This document shows, piece after piece, positions 44,485 through 53,283 of a stretch of 61,458 nucleotides of DNA (position 1 is the stretch's first letter; every line of letters starts with the position of its first letter). Position numbers and translations under genes: made by a program. The notes beneath the pieces were generated by a model. That model was not told the DNA's origin. It saw nothing but the letters and a program-made list of their open reading frames with translations, and made no database searches. Source of the stretch: an uncultured Desulfovibrio sp. (GTDB taxonomy: Bacteria > Desulfobacterota > Desulfovibrionia > Desulfovibrionales > Desulfovibrionaceae); assembly GCA_900553065.1 (NCBI GenBank), contig USBZ01000005.1, positions 1 to 61,458 of the forward strand, in the 5' to 3' direction.

Positions 44485-44533
44485 AAAGCACCGAAAGGGA
44501 GAAAGAACGAATCCTTCTCCCTTTCGGTGCTTT
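44485..44533 (-). terminator. rpsT terminator
   Basis: A perfect 19-bp stem (44485-44503 with 44515-44533) and an 11-base loop. On the - strand it is followed by TTTGTTTTTT. It ends 16 bases past the rpsT stop. Confidence 0.92.
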
Positions 44534-44548
44534 CTGAAAAAGCAAAAA

Positions 44549-44815
44549 TTAGGCGTCGAGAGCGTTGACGGCCTTGGTCAGGCGGGACACCTTGCGAGCA
44601 GCGTTCTTCCAGTGAATGACGCCCTTGCCGGCGATCTTGGAAACAGTGGAAGTAGCGGTCTTCAGGGCCTCTTCGGCAGCAGCCTTGTCATTCTTCTGAA
44701 TGGCGGCGCGCACGGCCTTCACCACGTTCTTGATACGGGTACGGGCAGCACGGTTGCGGGCGTTGCGCTTGACACTCTGCTTTTGGCGCTTGATGGCGGA
44801 AGCATGATTTGCCAC
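44549..44815 (-). CDS. rpsT: 30S ribosomal protein S20
   Basis: An 88-residue basic protein starting MANHASAIKRQKQSVKRNARNRA and containing GVIHWKNAARKVSRLTKAVN, both S20 hallmarks. It binds 16S rRNA in the lower body of the small subunit. AGGAGG lies upstream. It has its own strong promoter and terminator. Confidence 0.97.
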   Translation of the reverse strand: MANHASAIKRQKQSVKRNARNRAARTRIKNVVKAVRAAIQKNDKAAAEEALKTATSTVSKIAGKGVIHWKNAARKVSRLTKAVNALDA

Positions 44816-44909
44816 GGGAATCCTCCGGAATGATGACCCCTGTCGGGGTGTGATGCGATACGATGTCGGGCGGCAGACAGACTACCGCCCGTTATTGCCA
44901 GAACGACTA

Positions 44910-44938
44910 TTCTTATGCGCCTTGACGCTTTATGTCAA
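44910..44938 (-). promoter_or_regulatory. rpsT promoter
   Basis: On the - strand a perfect TTGACA -35 (44933-44938), a 17-base spacer and a TAAGAA -10 (44910-44915). It starts just past the glyS stop. A small ACCCC-GACA-GGGGT hairpin lies in the leader. Confidence 0.85.
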
Positions 44939-44953
44939 GGGGAGGCGCTGAAC

Positions 44954-47050
44954 CTACATCTGCAGGGCCGAGAAGTCGGCGAGTCTGCCCATGCGGGAAA
45001 GCAGAACCTGCAGAAGATTCAGACGGTTGGCACGAATTTCCTTATCCTCGGCCATGACCATGACGCCGGAGAAGAACGCATCCACCGTCGGGCGGACGTC
45101 GTCCATGAGGGCAAGCAGTTCGTCGAAGCGATCCTGCGCCCACAGTTCATCAAAGCGTACGGACATGGCATCCAGAGCGTCGGCAAGCGCCTTTTCCGGC
45201 TCTTCCTCGAGAAGATCACGACGATAAACGCCGGTAACGCCCTCACCCTGCTTGCGCAGAATGTTGGTCACACGCTTGAAGGTCTGGGCATTGTCGGCAA
45301 AGCCGGGCTTCGCGCTTTCCGCCACCAGAGCGGCAAGACGACGGGAAGCGGCCCACACGTCGCTGCAGCCGGCGTTCATCACGGCTTCCACCAGCAGGGT
45401 GTCGTTGCCCTGCGTGAGGAAGTAGTTCTTCACGCGACCGGCAAAGAACTCGTTGAGTCTGGCAAGAGCATCGGCCTTGTCCAGCTTCCAGCGGATGGTT
45501 TCGCTGTAGAGCGACTGCACCTTGGCAAACAGCTCTTCCACGGGAATGCGGTATCCCTTTTCAATGAGGATACGGGCAATGCCCAGCGCACAACGGCGAA
45601 GAGCGAAGGGGTCGGCCGCGCCGGTGGGAATGTTGCCGAGACCGAAGCAGCCCACCAGCGTATCCGCCTTGTCGGCGATGGAAAGCAGCGCGCCGAGGCT
45701 GGAGGAAGGCACGGGAGTGTCGGGGCCGGCAGGCAGATACTGCTCGGCAATGGCGTCGGCAGCGGCAGCATCAAGGCCCATCTTATGGCCGTAGATGCCG
45801 CCCATGATGCCCTGAAGCGTATCAAATTCGCCCACCATCTGCGACACAAGATCGGCCTTGGCGCAGCGACCGGCCACAAAAGCGGACTCGGGATCCACGG
45901 AAGCGGCGCGCTTCACGCCGGGCTGTTCCGCCAGCCAGCGGCACAGTTCGGAGAGTCTGCGGCACTTGTCGCCCATGGAGCCGAGCGGGCCGAGGAAGAT
46001 GACGTGATCGAGCTTTTCCTTCCACACGTCGAAGGAAGCCTTCATGTCGGTATTCCAGTAGAAACGGGCGTCTTCAAGACGGGCGCGCAGCACTCTCTCC
46101 CAGCCTTTCTTCACGAGTTCCGGTTCAAGGGAACTGACGTTGGCCACGGTGAGGAAATGAGGCAGCAGACGGCCGTCTGCGCTTTCCACGCCGAAGCTCT
46201 TCTGATGCGTTTCCATGCTGGTGAGCAGCACGATGGAAGGCAGCTCAAGGAAGGACGGATCAAAGTCGCCGAGGATGGGCACGGGATGCTCGCTGAGCCC
46301 CTGAACCTCGTCAAGCAGGCCTTCCTTCCAGAGAACGCGTCCGCCCACGCTCGCAGCCAGTTCGTTGCCGCCGTCCACAATGATCTTGCGGCGGGCGGCG
46401 CCGGAAAGGGTCACGCCGCACTTTTCGGCAAGCACGGCATCAAAGTCGTCGGCACTGGCGACCTCAAAAGGTCCGCGGCCATGCACACGATGACCGGTGG
46501 TCATGCGGCCGGACTGCACGTCGGCCACAGAGAAGGGCACGACTTCGCTGTCCATGAGCGCCACCACCCAGCGCAGCGGACGGGCAAACAGGAAATGACT
46601 CTCGCCCCAGTGCATACGCTTGGGGAAAGGAAGCGCGGCAATGATGGAAGGCGCGGCCTCGGCAATGATGGAAGAAGCCGACACGCCGCCCACGGTCTTG
46701 CGCACGGCCACATATTCGCCCTTGGGCGTTTCCTGACGGAACAGCGCGCTTACGTCCACGCCCTGTCCGCGGGCAAAGCCCTGAGCGGCCTTCGTGGGAT
46801 TGCCTTCAGCGTCGTAGGCGGCCTTGACGGAAGGACCGAGCGCCACTTCCTCGCGCACCGGCGTGGAAGCAAGAAGCCCTCGGGCGTGCACTACGGCGCG
46901 GCGGGGCGTGGTGTCCACGGTCAGAGAATCGAAGGAAAGGCCGTGTTCCTTGAAAAGCGCGGCAAAACGATCATGCAGATCGCGTTCCAGAGAAGCGAGA
47001 AAACGGGCGGGGAGTTCTTCCACGCCGATTTCAAGAACAAAATGACTCAT
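44954..47050 (-). CDS. glyS: Glycyl-tRNA synthetase beta subunit
   Basis: A 698-residue beta chain of the heterotetrameric bacterial GlyRS. It starts with HFVLEIGVEELPARFL and contains THQKSFGV and RADLV-like segments (RCAKADLVSQMVGEFDTLQGIMG). The C-terminal domain helps bind tRNA. It follows glyQ by 3 bases. Confidence 0.97.
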   Translation of the reverse strand: MSHFVLEIGVEELPARFLASLERDLHDRFAALFKEHGLSFDSLTVDTTPRRAVVHARGLLASTPVREEVALGPSVKAAYDAEGNPTKAAQGFARGQGVDVSALFRQETPKGEYVAVRKTVGGVSASSIIAEAAPSIIAALPFPKRMHWGESHFLFARPLRWVVALMDSEVVPFSVADVQSGRMTTGHRVHGRGPFEVASADDFDAVLAEKCGVTLSGAARRKIIVDGGNELAASVGGRVLWKEGLLDEVQGLSEHPVPILGDFDPSFLELPSIVLLTSMETHQKSFGVESADGRLLPHFLTVANVSSLEPELVKKGWERVLRARLEDARFYWNTDMKASFDVWKEKLDHVIFLGPLGSMGDKCRRLSELCRWLAEQPGVKRAASVDPESAFVAGRCAKADLVSQMVGEFDTLQGIMGGIYGHKMGLDAAAADAIAEQYLPAGPDTPVPSSSLGALLSIADKADTLVGCFGLGNIPTGAADPFALRRCALGIARILIEKGYRIPVEELFAKVQSLYSETIRWKLDKADALARLNEFFAGRVKNYFLTQGNDTLLVEAVMNAGCSDVWAASRRLAALVAESAKPGFADNAQTFKRVTNILRKQGEGVTGVYRRDLLEEEPEKALADALDAMSVRFDELWAQDRFDELLALMDDVRPTVDAFFSGVMVMAEDKEIRANRLNLLQVLLSRMGRLADFSALQM

Positions 47051-47053
47051 GGT

Positions 47054-47926
47054 CTACCCCTTCTTCAGCATGGGATATCCCATGGCTTCGCGCTGGGCGG
47101 CATAAAGATGGGCCACACCGGAGGCAAGCGTGCGCACACGGGCGATGTATCCGGCGCGCTCCGTGATGGAAATGGCTCCGCGGGCATCCAGCAGGTTGAA
47201 CGTATGGGAACACTTCAGGCAGTAGTCATACGCGGGCAGAGGAAGCTTGGCGTCGATAAGACGCAGGCATTCCTTTTCGTAGTCGTTGAAGTGCTGAAGC
47301 AGCATGGCCGCGTCGCTCTGATCGAAGTTGTAGCAGGACTGCTCGTACTCGTTCTGATGGTACACGTCGCCGTAGGTGATGGAATCGTTCCACTTGATGT
47401 CGTATACCGATTCCACGCCCTGCAGGTACATGGTGAGGCGTTCCAGGCCGTACGTGAGTTCCACGCTGGCCGGAGACAGATCGATGCCGCCCACCTGCTG
47501 GAAATAGGTGAACTGCGACACTTCCATGCCGTTCAGCCACACTTCCCAGCCCAGGCCCCAGGCACCGAGCGTGGGGGATTCCCAGTCGTCCTCAACGAAA
47601 CGGATGTCATGCTTGGCCGGATCAATGCCGAGAGCCTTCAGGCTGTCCAGATACAGCTGCTGGGGATCGGCCGGAGCAGGCTTCATGATCACCTGAAACT
47701 GAAAATAGTGCTGCAGACGGTTGGGATTGTCGCCATAGCGACCGTCGGTGGGGCGGCGCGAGGGTTCCACATAGGCGGCCTTCCAAGGCTCGGGTCCGAT
47801 AACGCGCAGGAAGGTGGAGGGGTTGAACGTCCCCGCACCGCATTCCAGATCCACAGGCTGCACCACGGCGCAGCCCTGTCTGGCCCAGTAGTCCTGCAAT
47901 GTCAGAATAACATCCTGAAAATTCAT
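47054..47926 (-). CDS. glyQ: Glycyl-tRNA synthetase alpha subunit
   Basis: A 290-residue catalytic alpha chain. It starts MNFQDVILTLQDYWARQGC with VEPSRRPTDGRYG, the class II motif region, and ends MGYPMLKKG. Start 47926 has GGAG upstream; the longer open frame is not family-like. It pairs with glyS to charge tRNA-Gly. Confidence 0.97.
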   Translation of the reverse strand: MNFQDVILTLQDYWARQGCAVVQPVDLECGAGTFNPSTFLRVIGPEPWKAAYVEPSRRPTDGRYGDNPNRLQHYFQFQVIMKPAPADPQQLYLDSLKALGIDPAKHDIRFVEDDWESPTLGAWGLGWEVWLNGMEVSQFTYFQQVGGIDLSPASVELTYGLERLTMYLQGVESVYDIKWNDSITYGDVYHQNEYEQSCYNFDQSDAAMLLQHFNDYEKECLRLIDAKLPLPAYDYCLKCSHTFNLLDARGAISITERAGYIARVRTLASGVAHLYAAQREAMGYPMLKKG

Positions 47927-48156
47927 GTAGTTCTCCTGATATTCGCCAATGGAGCCATTGGCCTTGCTTCCCTTGCGCACGAGGCGCTCAAAACGATTTT
48001 CCCGTCCGCCCCCGGCACGCCGCAGAAACGTTTCCTTCACGCAGCAAACGCCCGTTCCGGAACACGGAAGCGGGATCCGCATTCATGCACGGAAAGCGCC
48101 CTCTTCCGCAGCGTACAGACAGACCGCCCTCCGACGCATGATCGGAAGGCCATGCT

Positions 48157-48903
48157 CTACAGAGACCTGAACCGGCCGTTCGACCATTCAAGTCCGAGAT
48201 GATATCGCACAAAAGCGTCGATGAGACGCGCGGCCTGTCTTGCGCCTTCCGGCGAAGGATGCAGCCTGCCCCATGACTCCGGTGAGTATTCCTTCACTTT
48301 TCCCAGTACGTCAAGAGCTTCCTGCCCCAGAGCAAGGCTCATGTCGCCCGGACGACGGCAGGACGGGCAGCATACCGCGCCCTCTCCCACCAGAAAATGA
48401 ACATGCTCTTCGGAAAGAAGCGTGCGTCCGCACCGGGAACAGAACTGCATATCCGGTACATAGCCCTGTTCCGCCGCCAGCCGGAAACGAAACAGCACCG
48501 GCATGACGGGAAGCATCAGTTCTTCCTTTTCCAACAGCTCGAGCATGCCGCACGCAAGCTCATAGCACGCGCCGGCATTATCGGGCGGAACGCCGACGGC
48601 CTCCAGAAAACGTACGCAGTTCGCGGCCATTCCCTGCCTGCGCCAGTCGCGGCGAAGCCTCTCCGGACCGGCCAGCAGTACGGCTTCGCTCAGATTGAGA
48701 AAACGTCCGTCGCGCGAATAAACGGCGCTTGTCCGGATTCTATTGAACGCGTCAAGGCAGCCCGTAAAACGACGCCTGCTTCTGCTTCCACCGAAGGCAA
48801 AAGCCGTGACGAGTCCCCGTTCGCGCGCCAGAAGACGCACCCAGAGATCGTTCTCCCGGAATTTGCCGATACGAAGCACAAGCGCATCATCCGTCCACTG
48901 CAT
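48157..48903 (-). CDS. recO: DNA repair protein RecO
   Basis: A 248-residue protein that helps RecR load RecA at gaps and anneals single strands. The N-terminal OB-fold is WTDDALVLRIGKFRENDLWVRLL. The helical C-terminal part has a zinc site of two CxxC pairs (FCSRCG and CCPSC). The start at 48903 begins at the OB-fold. It lies upstream of glyQ in the same direction. Confidence 0.92.
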   Translation of the reverse strand: MQWTDDALVLRIGKFRENDLWVRLLARERGLVTAFAFGGSRSRRRFTGCLDAFNRIRTSAVYSRDGRFLNLSEAVLLAGPERLRRDWRRQGMAANCVRFLEAVGVPPDNAGACYELACGMLELLEKEELMLPVMPVLFRFRLAAEQGYVPDMQFCSRCGRTLLSEEHVHFLVGEGAVCCPSCRRPGDMSLALGQEALDVLGKVKEYSPESWGRLHPSPEGARQAARLIDAFVRYHLGLEWSNGRFRSL

Positions 48904-49120
48904 GACCACTTCCGTTCCGGAAAATACGCGCGAAGGGAGGAGCGCCTGCGCGCCCCGCCCTTCGCTCAAACAACAAAGTCATACCGCTCCGCCGGCAGGC
49001 CGGCAGGGCCTTCCCCGATAACGGGGATGCTCAGAGATTTCCCTCACGGAGCCCGGAAAGACCATGCCTTCCGAAGCGCTTCCGTTCCGACACGGTGCCC
49101 TTCATGCCCTGCCCAGTCCG

Positions 49121-50119
49121 CTAGCGGACGTCGGAGGGGAAATTCATGGTCACCACGCGGTGCGAAGACGAACGTTCCAGCTCCCGACCGTCATAAATGA
49201 TGCGCACGGCTCTGGCGTTGCCGAGACGGATGACCAGAGAGTCGCGGAAGGTCATGGAGAAGGTATCGCCCTTGCGAAGGGTGCGCTGCTGCTTTTTGCC
49301 GTCCGGCTCAAACCCCATCCAGCAGTCGCCGGTATCCGCAATGACTTCCACCTGATGCAGACCGTCGGGAAGCACTGCGGCAGCAGGCTGCTCAGGCTCG
49401 GTTCCGACTGCGGCGGAGGCAGGTTCTTCCGCGGAAGGCAGAGCTGGCTGCTCCACGGCGGAGCTGACTCCGTTCTGCCCGTCAGACGCCGCAGAAGACA
49501 CAGGCCCGGAAGGAGTCTGTTCCGCTCCGGTCGCCGTCGCGGCGGACGAGGTCGCCGGATCTTCGCCCACGGCCTCCTGCTGAACGACCGCACGCTGCTC
49601 CACGGAACCGGCCTGCTCGACGGGCGCAGGAGCGGGAGCCGGAACAGGCGTCGGGGCGGCCGTTCCCCACGTGGGAACGGACGTGCCGGACGATTCGGAG
49701 ACGGCCGAAGACGTGTCGTAATCGCGGGCGGCAAAGAAGTGAACGTAGGCCATATACGCGCCGAAGGCCAGAGCCACGACAAGCACGAGCTTGAGCACGG
49801 CGCCGATGATGACCGGCAGCATGCTCGGCTTCACGGAGGTATAGGTGGTGTTGTCCGCAATCACCGGACGGGAAATGTTCTCAAATCCCTCAAGATTGCG
49901 GAGCCACTCCGCCACCTCATCCTGAGCAAAGCCCAGAAGCAGCGCATATTCTTTTATAAAATGGTGCGCATATACGGTACGGGGCACTCTGTCGGAGCCT
50001 TCCTCTATGCCCTGAAGTATGCGCGTCGGTATCTTGAGACGGTCGGCTACGTCTGCCACTGTCATTTCACGGCCCTCACGGGCCTCACGGAGCCTTGCTC
50101 CCAGTTCTGCCAGAGTCAT
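49121..50119 (-). CDS. RodZ-like membrane-anchored helix-turn-helix protein
   Basis: A 332-residue protein. Residues 1-75 are an HTH of the RodZ type (LGARLREAREGREMTVADVADRLKIPTRILQGIEEG). One transmembrane segment lies near residues 103-130 (LPVIIGAVLKLVLVVALAFGAYMAYV). A Ala/Pro/Ser/Val-rich, low-complexity linker follows. The C-terminal region (WMGFEPDGKKQQRTLRKGDTFSM) is DUF4115-like, outside the membrane. RodZ links MreB to the elongasome in rod-shaped cells. Confidence 0.88.
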   Translation of the reverse strand: MTLAELGARLREAREGREMTVADVADRLKIPTRILQGIEEGSDRVPRTVYAHHFIKEYALLLGFAQDEVAEWLRNLEGFENISRPVIADNTTYTSVKPSMLPVIIGAVLKLVLVVALAFGAYMAYVHFFAARDYDTSSAVSESSGTSVPTWGTAAPTPVPAPAPAPVEQAGSVEQRAVVQQEAVGEDPATSSAATATGAEQTPSGPVSSAASDGQNGVSSAVEQPALPSAEEPASAAVGTEPEQPAAAVLPDGLHQVEVIADTGDCWMGFEPDGKKQQRTLRKGDTFSMTFRDSLVIRLGNARAVRIIYDGRELERSSSHRVVTMNFPSDVR

Positions 50120-50127
50120 AGAGCGCC

Positions 50128-51069
50128 TCAGTTACGGATGTCGATGAGCGCCTTGTCCCGAAGCTGCGCGGTATACTCCTGGAAACGTTCCTGCAGACGG
50201 GGACGGCGCAGGATCTGTTCAATGCGCATGGCGGTCTGCGAATCGGGAACAGCCTCGCTGTGATCCACGTTCTCCGCCTCCTCGAAGTCAAGAAGAGCAA
50301 TCTGTACTTTGTTGGCGTTCATGCTGAGCAGCGGAGACACGTCTCCCTTCTTCATGAGAGAAACCTGCTCCATCATGCCCGGCGCCATGTCGGAGAGTTC
50401 CATGAAGCCGAGGTCGCCGCCTCCCTGCGGGTTCGGCCCGATGGACACGCGCTGTACGGCTTCGGCAAAGGAAACCTTGCCCGAAGCAATGTCCGCAGCC
50501 CATTTTTCCGCATCGGCTTCCACGGGATAGATGAGCATGGCCACTCTTGCGCGACCGGAAACGAATCCGGCCATGTTCTTGCGATAGTAGTCATTGATCT
50601 CATCTTCCGTAACGACAACCTTGTTCACCACATTGCGTCCCATGAGACGCTGGGAAACAAGCTGAACGTACAACCGGTCACGGAACATTTTTTCGGAAAT
50701 GCCTTCTTTTTCCATCTGCTTGAAAAAGACGGCACGGTCAAGCTGACTGTCCTTGATGATCTGATCCACGGCGGCGTCCACATCGGCGTCGGACACGTCG
50801 ATATCTTCCTTGGCAGCCTCCTGGAGAAGAATTTTGTCGTTGATCATCCGGTCCAGAACGGCTTTCCGCACCTCAGCCACCATCTGAGGATTCTTTGCAG
50901 GATCGATCTTCTGCCCGATCAGTTCGGGCTGAAGAGCCTTGTCCAGCTCCCTGACGGTAATCATGTCGCCGTTGACCACGGCGGCGATGCGGGAAACCGG
51001 AACAGCAAACACCGACTGTGCGGAAAAAAGAGAAGCCGCACAGGCGAGAGATATGAAAAGGGTACGCAA
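50128..51069 (-). CDS. SurA-like periplasmic chaperone / peptidyl-prolyl isomerase-like protein
   Basis: A 313-residue exported protein. It probably starts with TTG at 51069, which has AGGAG 9 bases upstream and gives a good signal peptide (RTLFISLACAASLFSAQSVFA). The longer open frame from an ATG at 51177 has no such signal. A SurA N-terminal-like chaperone region is followed by a parvulin-like segment with VQRVSIGPNPQGGGDLGFMELSDM near residue 210. The C-terminus is short. It likely escorts outer-membrane proteins in the periplasm. Neighbour of the RodZ-like gene, 8 bases apart. Confidence 0.87.
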   Translation of the reverse strand: MRTLFISLACAASLFSAQSVFAVPVSRIAAVVNGDMITVRELDKALQPELIGQKIDPAKNPQMVAEVRKAVLDRMINDKILLQEAAKEDIDVSDADVDAAVDQIIKDSQLDRAVFFKQMEKEGISEKMFRDRLYVQLVSQRLMGRNVVNKVVVTEDEINDYYRKNMAGFVSGRARVAMLIYPVEADAEKWAADIASGKVSFAEAVQRVSIGPNPQGGGDLGFMELSDMAPGMMEQVSLMKKGDVSPLLSMNANKVQIALLDFEEAENVDHSEAVPDSQTAMRIEQILRRPRLQERFQEYTAQLRDKALIDIRN

Positions 51070-51455
51070 GACAGCACACTCCTGATATTCGTTATGATGG
51101 TTGTTTATAGCCTGTTTTTTCCGCACTGGCAACGCTCCGTCGCGGGGTTTTCCGCCCCCGAAACGCGGGAAGATCATATTATAACGCAGGGATGCCTCTG
51201 AAAAAGATCCCCTTTTTCATGTGCTTGCGCCTTCTCCTGCCGGATCTGCCGCAGGCACTCCTCTTCTTCCTGCGAAGCCTGCCGCGCCGAGCCTTTCGTT
51301 CGTTGCTGAAGCCCCCAAAAGCCCTGCCTCAAATGCTGAGGAGCAGGAACATCCGGGCTGCTTCACATCATCTTCTTTCTGACTGTTTCCTTTGACGCCC
51401 GGATACTCAGGCCGATGACATGACCGGCTTTACCTTGAAATCAGGAGTGACGCAG

Positions 51456-51501
51456 AATAAAAAAACCGGTCCGTCTGCATAGCAAGTGCAGAAAGACCGG
51501 T
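51456..51501 (-). terminator. Orphan terminator on the - strand
   Basis: Outer stem 51465-51471 with 51495-51501 and inner stem 51475-51479 with 51487-51491. A run of seven T follows on the - strand. No gene ends here on that strand, so a short unannotated RNA may end at it. Confidence 0.65.
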
Positions 51502-51681
51502 CCTGCAAAGGGAAAGAAGAGGAAGGTATGAAAGGTTCCGGCAGTACCTGACGCCGTGGCCGTTGACGACTCCTTTTTAACTCAGCCGGGGGAAAAGTCA
51601 CGTTTCAAACTGTTTCCTGACTCTGCAAGACTTTGCAAGGAAAGTCTCCCGCTCTTCGGCGCCCGCATCAGGCGGGAAGAA

Positions 51682-51710
51682 TTGCCTTTTTTCCATGTCA
51701 CGGTTATGCT
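51682..51710 (+). promoter_or_regulatory. Promoter of the OmpA-type lipoprotein
   Basis: A TTGCCT -35 (51682-51687), a 17-base spacer and a TATGCT -10 (51705-51710). The leader is about 120 bases. Confidence 0.55.
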
Positions 51711-51835
51711 TTAAAGCGATGTTCCATCCCGAAGTCTCCGTTCACGACGGAGGAAGCACAGGCTTCTTCGGCGGAGAATGCAACGTTTTTCTCCTCTACT
51801 TGCGGAGAATACGAACTCCAGAAAGGATGTTTTTC

Positions 51836-52489
51836 ATGAAAAAGCTCTACACTTCCGCTCTCATCATCACGCTTCTTCTCGGCAGCGGCTGCGTCGCCAC
51901 GCAGAGCAATATGGGCAAAGGCGCGACTTATGGCACCGCAGGCGGCGCTGCAGCCGGCGCCATTCTCGGTCAGATCATCGGCGGCAACACGAAGTCCACC
52001 CTCATCGGCACCGCGGCAGGCGCCGTCATCGGCGGTCTTGCCGGTACCGGCATAGGCTCCATGATGGACAAGCAGGAAAACGACATGCGTCAGGCTCTGG
52101 CCAATTCCCAGGCCGTGGCCGTGCAGCGTGAAGGCAACGCCCTCGCTCTGACCTTCAAAAGCGACTTCACCTTCGACGTCAATTCCACCAGCATCCGCCC
52201 CGGTCTGTATTCCGAACTCGACCGCGTGGCTCAGGTGCTCTCCGCCTATCCGCAGACCACCATTCTCATTGCCGGCCATACCGACAGCTCCGGTTCCGAC
52301 GCCTATAACCAGCAACTTTCCGAACGCCGCGCCGAAAGCGTGAAAAACGCCCTCGTGCAGCGCGGCGTCGCCGCTTCGCGCATTCAGGCCATCGGTTATG
52401 GGGAAAGCTCGCCCATCGCCGACAACAGCACCGAATACGGTCGCCAGCAGAACCGCCGCGTGGAAGTCCGCATCAACCCCATGCAGTAG
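51836..52489 (+). CDS. OmpA-family lipoprotein with glycine zipper
   Basis: A 217-residue outer-membrane lipoprotein. The start at 51836 is 8 bases after AAGGA. The signal ends in the lipobox LLGSGC, with the lipidated Cys at residue 19. A glycine-zipper region follows (GTAGGAAAGAILGQIIGG... and GTAAGAVIGGLAGTGIGSMM). The C-terminal OmpA domain binds peptidoglycan (AGHTDSSGSDAYNQQLSERRAESV). It resembles YiaD-type proteins. It tethers the outer membrane to the cell wall. Confidence 0.93.
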   Translation: MKKLYTSALIITLLLGSGCVATQSNMGKGATYGTAGGAAAGAILGQIIGGNTKSTLIGTAAGAVIGGLAGTGIGSMMDKQENDMRQALANSQAVAVQREGNALALTFKSDFTFDVNSTSIRPGLYSELDRVAQVLSAYPQTTILIAGHTDSSGSDAYNQQLSERRAESVKNALVQRGVAASRIQAIGYGESSPIADNSTEYGRQQNRRVEVRINPMQ

Positions 52490-52536
52490 GCAGTCTCCTT
52501 CTGCGCTGCATAACGCAGGTTGAACGATCCGTTACC

Positions 52537-52574
52537 AAAGCAGGGCGTTCCGAAAGGAGCGCCCTGCTTTTCCC
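52537..52574 (+). terminator. Terminator of the OmpA-type lipoprotein gene
   Basis: An 11-bp stem (52537-52547 with 52560-52570) followed by TCCC. The U-tract is short (TTTT in total). Confidence 0.75.
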
Positions 52575-52647
52575 GTACGAAAAAATCCTCCCCCACTCTT
52601 CTTCCGCAAGCCCGGGCCATGCGCCACGGATGCTTCCCTCTTCCGCC

Positions 52648-53076
52648 ATGAAGGAATATCTCCTCATGTTTGTCGTGGCCTTCATTTCGGCCACGATCTT
52701 TCCCGCCCAGTCCGAAGCCGTGCTTATTGCTCTGGTCTCGGAACAGCAGCATTCGCCGTGGGGACTTGTTGCCGCAGCCACCGCCGGAAATACGCTGGGC
52801 TCAACCACCAACTGGCTGCTCGGCCTCTTTGCCCATCGCTTCATGCACGCCCGCTGGTTTCCGGTCAGCCGGGAATCCCTTCTCCGTGCGGAAGCCTGGT
52901 ATCACAAATACGGCCGCTGGTCGCTTCTGCTGAGCTGGCTGCCCGTCGTCGGAGATCCGCTCACCCTCGCCGCAGGCGTTCTGCGTGAACCCTTTCCCTC
53001 TTTTTTTGCCATCACCCTTGCGGCAAAGCTGTTCCGCTACGTTGTTCTTGTCGGTCTTTATCAGGCCGTGATCTGA
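52648..53076 (+). CDS. YqaA-like small membrane protein (VTT/DedA type)
   Basis: A protein of 142 residues from ATG 52648, or 148 from 52630. It resembles YqaA, a small relative of the VTT/DedA (SNARE-associated) membrane proteins. PAQSEAVLIALV near residue 20, GNTLGSTTNWLLG and LSWLPVVGDPLTLAAGVLR are typical. It has about four hydrophobic segments. The function is unknown; relatives may move lipids. No good ribosome site was seen at either start. Confidence 0.85.
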   Translation: MKEYLLMFVVAFISATIFPAQSEAVLIALVSEQQHSPWGLVAAATAGNTLGSTTNWLLGLFAHRFMHARWFPVSRESLLRAEAWYHKYGRWSLLLSWLPVVGDPLTLAAGVLREPFPSFFAITLAAKLFRYVVLVGLYQAVI

Positions 53077-53223
53077 AAACGAGAACCGACCCGCCCCGGT
53101 CACGCTGAAATGCCGACGGGACCTCTCCCGGAAGCGTATCAGCGTTCCATCCACCCCATCTCCTCCCTGCGCAGGCAACGCTTCAAAAGCCGCCGTCTTC
53201 TTTTCCGACACAGCACAAACACA

Positions 53224-53259
53224 GAAAGCCCCCGCTCCTCTGCTGGAGCGGGGGCTTTC
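53224..53259 (-). terminator. dnaK terminator
   Basis: A perfect 15-bp stem (53224-53238 with 53245-53259) with a 6-base loop, 25 bases past the dnaK stop. The tail on the - strand is TGTGTTTGTG, not a clean U-run. Confidence 0.8.
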
Positions 53260-53283
53260 CCTTATTGTTCAATGTGCGTCGTC

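Larger units (their letters stand above)
51070..51835. other. Region between the SurA-like gene and the OmpA lipoprotein gene
   Basis: 766 bases, mostly without a gene. The leftmost open frame on + (51192-51395) lacks a ribosome site and domain. The middle holds the orphan - strand terminator at 51465-51501. The right end holds the promoter at 51682-51710. Confidence 0.5.

Noticed and set aside
44915..48202. A 1095-codon + strand open frame opposite glyS and glyQ
   Set aside because: Both strands of this region are open because of codon bias; the - strand encodes well-known synthetase subunits.
51192..51395. A 67-codon hydrophobic + strand frame
   Set aside because: It has no ribosome binding site, and its Leu/Pro/Arg-rich composition is typical of chance frames here.
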